Shown here in pieces: positions 7,614 to 12,525 of a DNA stretch of 12,525 nt. The position numbers and the translations under genes were made by a program. The stretch's first letter is position 1; every line of letters starts with the position of its first letter. Below the pieces are notes generated by a model. That model was given only the letters and a program-made list of their open reading frames with translations, ran no database searches and was not told where the DNA came from. The stretch is taken from positions 1-12,525 of the forward strand of contig PWGL01000051.1 in the NCBI GenBank assembly GCA_003554465.1, given 5' to 3'. The DNA is from Candidatus Pacearchaeota archaeon. GTDB taxonomy: Archaea > Nanobdellota > Nanobdellia > Pacearchaeales > GW2011-AR1.

Positions 7614-8135
7614 ATGGAAAATAAAGGCAATAATGGGCATAATGACGATAATTGGTCTCCAAGGGAAGATCATGGCTATGATAGAGGTTCCGATCCTGAT
7701 TGGAATGAAAAGATAAGAAAGGATCTTGAGAGACAAAGAAAAAAGAGAGAAGGAAATGAAGATGATTCTTCAGAGGAATCGTCAAATAATAAAGTTCATG
7801 ATATAAGAAGCAGGCGTTATAGGATAAGCAGTTCAGATGCGGGTATTGATATAAAAAAGGCTAGAAATTATTTATTTGATGTTTGTGAGTTAAGGGACGG
7901 GGAAGCTGTTTACCCTTATGAAAGTAAACATTTACCCGATTTAGAAAATGATTTGAAGAAAATGAAAGAATTTGGTTTTAATGTAACTGCGAGTTATTGT
8001 GGAGACCATAAAGATTTGAGGGAAGGGCATGAAAGAGATATAGGATTTTTGATAGATGAATTGAATATTGAGGAGAAGATGATTGATGAGATGACAAAAG
8101 CAAGCCAAGAATACAAACAAACTTACCTTTTCTAA
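7614..8135 (+). CDS. Unknown 173-aa protein with PIP-like C-terminus
   Basis: I do not recognise the family. Residues 1-60 are low-complexity and probably disordered, rich in Asn, Asp, Gly, His, Ser and Lys, with a basic stretch at 39-46. Residues 62-165 look folded: a basic patch HDIRSRRYR, then KKARNYLFDVCELRDGE, a helical segment, VTASYCGDH (C129, H132) and an acidic helix. The protein ends YKQTYLF. That tail nearly matches the end of FEN1 encoded next door (KQQTLF) and resembles a shortened PCNA-interacting peptide. There is no signal peptide or membrane segment. It lies 41 bases ahead of FEN1 on the same strand and is divergent from polB, so a replication or repair role is a reasonable inference. 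The start is fixed by the TATA box. Confidence 0.8.
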   Translation: MENKGNNGHNDDNWSPREDHGYDRGSDPDWNEKIRKDLERQRKKREGNEDDSSEESSNNKVHDIRSRRYRISSSDAGIDIKKARNYLFDVCELRDGEAVYPYESKHLPDLENDLKKMKEFGFNVTASYCGDHKDLREGHERDIGFLIDELNIEEKMIDEMTKASQEYKQTYLF

Positions 8136-8146
8136 CTAATCATTAA

Positions 8147-8155
8147 TTTTTTATA
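8147..8155 (+). promoter_or_regulatory. TATA box for the FEN1 gene
   Basis: TTTTTTATA lies about 25 bases before the ATG at 8177, in the 41-base gap after the 173-aa gene. A second TATA-like string at 8166-8175 is too close to the start codon to be used for this gene. FEN1 may thus have its own leaderless transcript besides read-through. Confidence 0.45.
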
Positions 8156-8176
8156 CCTCTATATGTATTTATAAAT

Positions 8177-9202
8177 ATGGGATTGAGTATTGCAGATATC
8201 GTTCCTAGGAAAGAAATAGGGCTTGCTAAACTTAAAGGCAAGGTTATAGCTGTTGATGCCTCAAATATTATTTATCAATTCTTGTCTACAATAAGGCAGA
8301 TGGATGGTTCACCCCTTATGGATTCTGAAGGCAATATCACTTCTCATTTGTCCGGATTGTTTTATAGGAATATTAGTTTGATGAAAGAGGGAATGAAATT
8401 AGTTTATGTTTTTGATGGCAAGGCTCCAGATTTGAAATCTAAGACTCATGAGAAGAGAAGGGATGTTAAAGAAAAAGCTAAAGAAAAATATGATAAAGCT
8501 AAGAGAGAAGGAGAGGAGAAAGATATGTTGAAGTATTCTAGGCAATTAGCCAAGTTAACTCCTAAGATGGTTCAGGAGAGCAAAGAATTATTGACTGCAA
8601 TGGGGATTCAGTGTGTACAGGCACCTGGAGAGGGAGAGGCTCAGGCTGCACATATGGCTAAAACTAATAAAGTTTATGCGGTGGGTAGTCAAGATTATGA
8701 TGCCTTGCTTTTTGGAAGCCCTAGGCTAGTACAAAATTTAACTTTGTCAAAGAAAAGGAAGACTAACGGGGGTTTTAAAGAGGTTAAACAAGAGATTATA
8801 GAAGGGGAGAGAATACTAAATAATTTGCAATTAAATGAAGACCAGTTAATATGTCTCGGGATTTTAGTTGGGACAGATTATAATCCAAGAGGTGTGGAGG
8901 GTATAGGTCAAAAAACTGCTCTTGATATAGTTAAGAGAAAGAAATTTCCTATAAAAATTTTTGAGTCCGTAAATAATAGGATAATGAGTATGGCAGAGGA
9001 AGATAGGTTTGAATGGGAGGATATTTTTGAGTTATTTCATAAGCCGAATGTTAAGAAGGTAGATATAAATTTTCCTAAAGTCAATACCGAAAAAATTAGG
9101 GAAATATTATCTAATAGGGATTTTTCAGATAAGAGGATTGACTCGGGTTTAGATAAGTTGAGAAGCGCTAAAGAAGAGCAGAAGCAGCAGACCTTATTTT
9201 GA
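8177..9202 (+). CDS. fen: Flap endonuclease 1 (FEN1)
   Basis: Structure-specific nuclease that removes 5' flaps during Okazaki-fragment maturation and base-excision repair. At 341 residues it matches the archaeal length. The N region (MGLSIADIVP, D27 in VDASN, D80 in FDG) and I region (E152 and E154 in GEGEA, D173 and D175 in SQDYD, D234 in GTDYN) give the complete acidic active site. The helix-hairpin-helix motif follows at GVEGIGQKTALDIV. The lysine-rich arch region is at about residues 88-130. The C-terminus KQQTLF has the Q-x-x-L core of a PCNA-binding tail but stops before the second aromatic that most archaeal FEN1 tails have. It sits next to the 173-aa protein and divergent from polB, a replication neighbourhood. 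Confidence 0.97.
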   Translation: MGLSIADIVPRKEIGLAKLKGKVIAVDASNIIYQFLSTIRQMDGSPLMDSEGNITSHLSGLFYRNISLMKEGMKLVYVFDGKAPDLKSKTHEKRRDVKEKAKEKYDKAKREGEEKDMLKYSRQLAKLTPKMVQESKELLTAMGIQCVQAPGEGEAQAAHMAKTNKVYAVGSQDYDALLFGSPRLVQNLTLSKKRKTNGGFKEVKQEIIEGERILNNLQLNEDQLICLGILVGTDYNPRGVEGIGQKTALDIVKRKKFPIKIFESVNNRIMSMAEEDRFEWEDIFELFHKPNVKKVDINFPKVNTEKIREILSNRDFSDKRIDSGLDKLRSAKEEQKQQTLF

Positions 9203-9217
9203 TTATTTGAAATCTTA

Positions 9218-9955
9218 TTAGTTTGATACTAAATCTTTTGTATTTGCAGCCTTGTCTATAATTAGTTTAGTTTTAGGATGTTTTTTTAGTATTGTTGCGG
9301 GGATTTTTTCGGTTTGCTCCAAATTAACAATCTTTTTAACAATCTTTTTCTTTTTCTCTCCTGAAGCTAAAATTATTATTTTTTTAGCCTTAAATATTGT
9401 GTCAAGCCCCATTGTTATGGCTTTATTAGGTACCTCTTTCTCTGAATTGAAATATCTAGAGTTATCCTCAATAGTTTGTTTTGCAAGTTCAATAACTCTT
9501 GTTTTTGACTTAAAATCTGAGCCGGGTTCATTAAAACCTATATGGCCATTACTTCCTATACCTAGTAGTTGAAGGTCTATTCCACCTTTCTCTTTTATTT
9601 TATTTTCATACCATTTACAATATTCTTCAGGGTTTTTTGGTTTACTTTCAGGAATAAATATATTTTCTTTCTTGATATTTATTTTATTGAATAATTTTTC
9701 TTGCATATAGTAATGATAGCTTTGCTCATGCTTTTTCTCTATACCTAGATATTCATCTAAATTAAAAGCTGTTACCTCTGAGAAATCTATCTCTCCATTC
9801 TGGTACATTTTAACTAATTCATTATATGTTCCTATAGGTGTTCCACCTGTTGCTAAACCTAGAACAGAGTCAGGTTTTTGACCAATTTGTTCTTTTATAA
9901 CTTCTGCAGCTTTATGGGACAGGTTTTCGTAATTATCTTCAATTATTATTTTCAT
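9218..9955 (-). CDS. nagB: Glucosamine-6-phosphate deaminase
   Basis: Converts glucosamine-6-phosphate to fructose-6-phosphate and ammonia, linking amino sugars to glycolysis. At 245 residues it is close to the short Bacillus-type NagB. Visible motifs: the phosphate loop LATGGTPIGTY (34-44), the catalytic aspartate D67 in FNLDEYLG, the ring-opening histidine H138 with E143 in GIGSNGHIGFNEPG (132-145), the SRYF segment, ITMGLDTI, and IPATILKKHP near the end. The Asn before GH is, from memory, the Bacillus form; E. coli has Asp there. The ATG is 16 bases after the stop of the PIG-L-type deacetylase, so the two form an operon. The upstream gap is purine-rich (GAGAGAAG) but lacks a clear Shine-Dalgarno. 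It converges on FEN1 with a 15-base gap. Confidence 0.94.
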   Translation of the reverse strand: MKIIIEDNYENLSHKAAEVIKEQIGQKPDSVLGLATGGTPIGTYNELVKMYQNGEIDFSEVTAFNLDEYLGIEKKHEQSYHYYMQEKLFNKINIKKENIFIPESKPKNPEEYCKWYENKIKEKGGIDLQLLGIGSNGHIGFNEPGSDFKSKTRVIELAKQTIEDNSRYFNSEKEVPNKAITMGLDTIFKAKKIIILASGEKKKKIVKKIVNLEQTEKIPATILKKHPKTKLIIDKAANTKDLVSN

Positions 9956-9971
9956 TTTTTAACTTCTCTCT

Positions 9972-10739
9972 TTAATTTTCATAACCTTTCAAATTTTCTA
10001 ATCTGAAAACTTCCATAGCATAGTTGCTAAGGGGTTTTGTATTTTTTCCGTATGAGAGTATTTTTTGTTCCGGAACTGTTCCCCCTCTAAATTTACTTAG
10101 AGCTTTTGCTATTTTATCATATGGTGCCCTTTCTATTTGTGATTTATGTGACTTAATGGCTTTCAACTTTATTTTCAAATCTTTTTTAGATATTATGGAT
10201 ATGAGATTAAATTCTCTGAGGAGTGACCATGGAGTCTCATAAAATATTTGTAACTGTGATTTCTCCAGATTTTTAATTGCTAAATTAGCAGCCTTTTTAT
10301 GGGTGGGATGACTATCTTTTTCTGAAGGTAGCAAAACTATATCTGCTTTTTCTTTTTCAAATATCTTTTTCACTTCTTTCTTGTCTTTATCTTTAATTTC
10401 ATTTTTATTCAAATTCAGAAATATTGGTTGAGATATACCTAAAATTTTACTCTCTTTAATTACTTCTTTTTTTCTTTCTTCAACACTCTTTGAGCCTAAT
10501 CCGCCATCTCCTGTAAAGAAGATTATTGGTTGTATTTCATTCCATTTAGACAATATAGAGATTGTGGCTCCTAAAGATATAGATAGGTCATCTGGATGCG
10601 GACAAACCACTATAATTTTTCTCCCCTCAATTACCAATTCCTTAAAACTTCTCGGTAATGAAATATCTATCTTTTGAGATTTTATAAAATAGTTAAATTT
10701 CTTGCTACTACTTCTTTTTCCCTTTTTTTCCTTAGGCAT
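9972..10739 (-). CDS. PIG-L/LmbE-family zinc deacetylase
   Basis: Predicted N-deacetylase of amino sugars, 255 residues from the chosen ATG. Zinc-site motifs are PHPDD (H48, D51) and HPTH (H144, H147), with the family hallmarks FFTGDGG and the REEVxxxxxLGI-like helix (EERKKEVIKESKILGI) between them. The first 20 residues are lysine/serine-rich, with no signal peptide, so the enzyme is cytoplasmic. A longer reading frame starts at a TTG (10772), but that codon lies inside the only TATA box, so the ATG at 10739 is preferred. Followed after 16 bases by nagB: the likely joint function is deacetylation of an N-acetylglucosamine compound and then deamination. The precise substrate (free sugar, chitobiose, phosphorylated or nucleotide sugar) cannot be read from the sequence; cofactor or glycolipid deacetylation are alternatives. 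Confidence 0.85.
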   Translation of the reverse strand: MPKEKKGKRSSSKKFNYFIKSQKIDISLPRSFKELVIEGRKIIVVCPHPDDLSISLGATISILSKWNEIQPIIFFTGDGGLGSKSVEERKKEVIKESKILGISQPIFLNLNKNEIKDKDKKEVKKIFEKEKADIVLLPSEKDSHPTHKKAANLAIKNLEKSQLQIFYETPWSLLREFNLISIISKKDLKIKLKAIKSHKSQIERAPYDKIAKALSKFRGGTVPEQKILSYGKNTKPLSNYAMEVFRLENLKGYEN

Positions 10740-10772
10740 TTTAATGTTTAGCTTACTGTTGTTTTTTACCAA

Positions 10773-10778
10773 TTTATA
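10773..10778 (-). promoter_or_regulatory. TATA box for the deacetylase-nagB operon
   Basis: TATAAA on the minus strand is centred about 36 bases before the ATG at 10739, predicting a transcript with a leader of about 10 bases. It overlaps the alternative TTG start and argues against it. Confidence 0.45.
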
Positions 10779-10814
10779 GAACTAAATAAATGTTTGCATT
10801 AGCTATTAGAAAGA

Positions 10815-10823
10815 GTTTTAAAT
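10815..10823 (+). promoter_or_regulatory. TATA box for the first membrane protein gene
   Basis: GTTTTAAAT is centred 24-25 bases before the ATG at 10844. It supports that start, and not the in-frame ATG at 10790, which would put the promoter inside the gene. Confidence 0.5.
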
Positions 10824-10843
10824 CAGGGTATCTTTTCAAGATT

Positions 10844-11509
10844 ATGAAAAAAGGGATTTTGATATTATTTATAGTATTGCTGTTAGTAGTTGCAGCAGGA
10901 GCTAGTAATAACAATGAAAATATTGTTGATAGTGAGAATGATGAAGATGATGAAAATGGTTTAGAAAGCATAAATGATAAGGAGATTGGGGAAGATATTG
11001 AAAATATTTCTACAGATATTAGAGATAGCACAGATAAGGCTTTTAGGCAAGAGGTCGAGTTTCCGCAAACCTTAGGCAGGGCTTTTGAGATAGTTTTTAG
11101 AGTTAAAACTGAAGAAATAACTTATCAGTTGTTTATCATCATGATTGTTGTTTTTGTTATGTTGTTTTTGATATTTCGCAATTTCTTAAATTCCCTTCTT
11201 TTAATTAAAGGGGGTCTTCTCCTAATTTTATCTTTGATTGCAATACTAATAGTTTCTTTTTCTGGCGGTGTGACAAAAATATCTTTGTTTATTGTTAATA
11301 TAGGGGGTTTTTTTGAGATGTTGGAAGGATGGTCTCCGTTTGCAATACTTGTGTCAATAATAATAGCAGTTTTTTTGGTTTGGGGTTTCAATAAATTATC
11401 TAGATTTTTGGAAAAAAAGTATATGTCAAATATATCAATGGTTAAGGGGCTTAAAACTGCTACAGGAATTGAAGCCATAAATATGTATTCAGACAAATTT
11501 AGATCCTAA
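10844..11509 (+). CDS. Unknown membrane protein, signal peptide plus three TM segments
   Basis: Not recognised. About 221 residues from the chosen ATG. It opens with a clear signal peptide (MKKGILILFIVLLLVVAAGA), followed by an exported Asn/Asp/Glu-rich linker (about residues 21-75), then three membrane segments: QLFIIMIVVFVMLFLIF, GLLLILSLIAILIVSF and FAILVSIIIAVFLVWGF. The tail after the last segment is basic first (NKLSRFLEKKYM), predicting a cytoplasmic C-terminus. The in-frame ATG at 10790 would bury the signal peptide behind an 18-residue extension and is disfavoured. Motifs (EIVFR before the first segment, KGG before the second) also occur in the protein encoded at 11532-12224, so the two are probably paralogues. 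No enzyme motif is visible. Its stop lies 22 bases from that of the convergent neighbour. Confidence 0.8.
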   Translation: MKKGILILFIVLLLVVAAGASNNNENIVDSENDEDDENGLESINDKEIGEDIENISTDIRDSTDKAFRQEVEFPQTLGRAFEIVFRVKTEEITYQLFIIMIVVFVMLFLIFRNFLNSLLLIKGGLLLILSLIAILIVSFSGGVTKISLFIVNIGGFFEMLEGWSPFAILVSIIIAVFLVWGFNKLSRFLEKKYMSNISMVKGLKTATGIEAINMYSDKFRS

Positions 11510-11531
11510 TATATTAAAAAATATTTTATAT

Positions 11532-12224
11532 TCACTTTTCTTTATTTAGCAAAGATTTTACTAGAGTTTCTAAGAAATTTTTATTTTGTTCCTCCATATC
11601 TTTCTCTCTCTTTTCTCTTCTTTCTCTCAATATTTTATCAATAGTTCCCGAAAATAAATGAACTATAAAAAATGCTATTACTATTCCTCCACTGATAGCT
11701 ATATTCCACCACCATTCTTTTCTTACAAATATTAACCATCCTAACCAATCTATAAATATCCTCAATAGTTGAGTTTGGGCTAAGAGTATTGCAAAACCTA
11801 TTCCTCCTAGATATGCTGTCCCTCCCTTTAGTATACCGCTGGCGTTAATTTTACCACCTGCTTCCCATGCTATAAGGGTCCATAAAATAATTATCCCTAA
11901 TAATGCTATAGATAAAGAATATGGCTGCCCAAAAAGGAATCTAAATACTATCGAGATTTTTTCAAAGAATGAGTTCATGGAAGATATAGCTTCATTTTCT
12001 AGCAAAATTTCTTCCCATCTTTCTCCCAAATATTCCCATCTTGTTTCTGTCCTATTTTTTAGATCTTCATAATCTCTTGACATATCTTCGTGAACACCTG
12101 TTTCGGGATCTATATCTCCTGCTCCAGGTATACTTGAAGCTTGAACTAAATTTATAGGTAATACACTAATTAGTAACGAAACTGCCGAGATTAGGCTTAT
12201 TAATAATACCACTTCTTTTTTCAT
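11532..12224 (-). CDS. Unknown membrane protein, paralogue-like to its neighbour
   Basis: Not recognised. It has 230 residues. An N-terminal signal peptide (about residues 1-29, hydrophobic core LLISLISAVSLLISVLP, plausible cleavage after VQA) leads into an exported linker of about 65 charged residues with a helical part (RTETRWEYLGERWEEILLE). Three membrane segments follow: SLSIALLGIIILWTLIAW, a middle one around GTAYLGGIGFAILLA with a further hydrophobic stretch RIFIDWLGWLIF, and NIAISGGIVIAFFIVHLF. The tail RERREKREKDMEEQNK is highly charged and helical, predicting a cytoplasmic coiled-coil. ISIVFR before the first segment and LKGG before the second match the neighbour at 10844-11509. The ATG is supported by a TATA box at 12247-12254. 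No enzyme motif is visible. Confidence 0.8.
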   Translation of the reverse strand: MKKEVVLLISLISAVSLLISVLPINLVQASSIPGAGDIDPETGVHEDMSRDYEDLKNRTETRWEYLGERWEEILLENEAISSMNSFFEKISIVFRFLFGQPYSLSIALLGIIILWTLIAWEAGGKINASGILKGGTAYLGGIGFAILLAQTQLLRIFIDWLGWLIFVRKEWWWNIAISGGIVIAFFIVHLFSGTIDKILRERREKREKDMEEQNKNFLETLVKSLLNKEK

Positions 12225-12246
12225 AGAAATAATAAGGAATTAAGGG

Positions 12247-12254
12247 TTTTTAAG
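12247..12254 (-). promoter_or_regulatory. TATA box for the 230-aa membrane protein gene
   Basis: The minus strand reads CTTAAAAA, centred 26 bases before the ATG at 12224, with GCTAAAAT immediately upstream as in the polB promoter. It sits in the 37-base gap behind the next gene on the same strand, so the two can be transcribed separately. Confidence 0.55.
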
Positions 12255-12261
12255 ATTTTAG

Positions 12262-12525
12262 CTATTTTTCAATATCTTTTTCAGCATCTTCATCCTTTCC
12301 AGATTCCCTTTTGCCAATTATTTTCAATGTGTCAAGTCCCATAGCCTGATAGTTTATATTTTCCTTCCATTTTTGTTTTGACATTCCCATAAATTTCCTT
12401 GAGGCAAAATTCATAAATGTACCATTTCCAAAAGCCATAATACCTGATACTATTAGTGCTACTGTTAATGAAATCCATGCATATTCAGGAATAGTGTGTA
12501 ATGAAACGTCACCTAGGAATAATAA
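12262..12525 (-). CDS. Unknown membrane protein, C-terminal part only
   Basis: An open frame on the minus strand runs in from the right edge and stops with TAG at 12262-12264; 87 residues are visible and the start lies beyond the window. It shows one membrane segment (YAWISLTVALIVSGIMAFG) followed by a basic stretch NFASRKFMGMSKQKWKEN, then YQAMGLDTLKIIGKR and a charged tail ending in KDIEK. The order of hydrophobic segment, K-[FY]-M, and a short helix resembles the end of the protein at 10844-11509 (KKYM, then GIEAINMYSDK), so it may be a third member of that family. Function unknown. The frame is supported by sensible protein composition and lack of a competing frame. Confidence 0.7.
   Translation of the reverse strand, partial: LLFLGDVSLHTIPEYAWISLTVALIVSGIMAFGNGTFMNFASRKFMGMSKQKWKENINYQAMGLDTLKIIGKRESGKDEDAEKDIEK

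Noticed and set aside
8166..8176. TATA-like string just before FEN1 as its promoter
   Set aside because: It is only a few bases from the ATG, so a transcript from it would start inside the gene. The copy at 8147-8155 has the right spacing.
10740..10772. TTG start for the PIG-L-type deacetylase
   Set aside because: The TTG overlaps the only TATA box; an ATG 33 bases downstream keeps the whole enzyme domain.
10790..10843. Start of the first membrane protein at the ATG at 10790
   Set aside because: It would place an 18-residue basic extension before a clear signal peptide and put the TATA box inside the gene; the ATG at 10844 fits both.
10774..11031. Minus-strand open frame of 85 codons, serine/leucine-rich
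   Set aside because: It is the antisense of the signal peptide and acidic linker of the membrane protein gene, with no homology signal.
11508..11531. AT-only hairpin as a two-way terminator between the convergent membrane protein genes
   Set aside because: The stem is only five A/T pairs and such matches are frequent in this composition.
1..12525. tRNA genes, CRISPR arrays, insertion sequences, inteins
   Set aside because: No cloverleaf-like sequences, regularly spaced repeats, transposase motifs or intein splice motifs were seen in the genes or in the short gaps.

Overview
The window looks like part of an archaeal chromosome, most likely from an AT-rich, small-genome lineage such as a DPANN archaeon. 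This is an inference. The archaeal evidence is direct: a two-ring Cdc48/VAT ATPase, type II methionine aminopeptidase, euryarchaeal-style family B DNA polymerase, archaeal FEN1, and TATA boxes centred about 25-29 bases before most first-gene start codons, which suggests leaderless mRNAs. There are almost no Shine-Dalgarno motifs. Genes are tightly packed; the longest non-coding stretch is 157 bases (7457-7613). I see no tRNA, rRNA, CRISPR array or insertion sequence.

Layout. 1-2204 (+): Cdc48-type unfoldase, 5' end outside the window. 2240-4531 (-): a three-gene RNA/protein maturation operon read as NSUN-type RNA m5C methyltransferase, PUA-domain protein, methionine aminopeptidase. 4593-4985 (-): unknown 130-aa protein with its own promoter. 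5027-7456 (-): replicative PolB. 7614-8135 (+): unknown 173-aa protein. 8177-9202 (+): FEN1. 9218-10739 (-): PIG-L/LmbE-type deacetylase then NagB-type glucosamine-6-phosphate deaminase. 10844-11509 (+), 11532-12224 (-) and 12262-12525 (-, partial): unrecognised membrane proteins. The first two share one layout (signal peptide, exported linker, three membrane segments, cytoplasmic tail) and alignable motifs.

How they fit together. The centre is a replication/repair neighbourhood: PolB and FEN1 are divergently arranged around a compact promoter region, with an unknown protein just before FEN1. That protein ends in nearly the same C-terminal peptide as FEN1 (KQxxLF-COOH), a PCNA-tail-like signal, so it is the best candidate here for an undescribed replication factor. 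The PolB keeps its catalytic carboxylates but has unusual residues at the steric gate, motif B and Exo II. The deacetylase/deaminase pair forms a plausible amino-sugar route. The three membrane proteins at the right end look like an undescribed family of cell-surface proteins.
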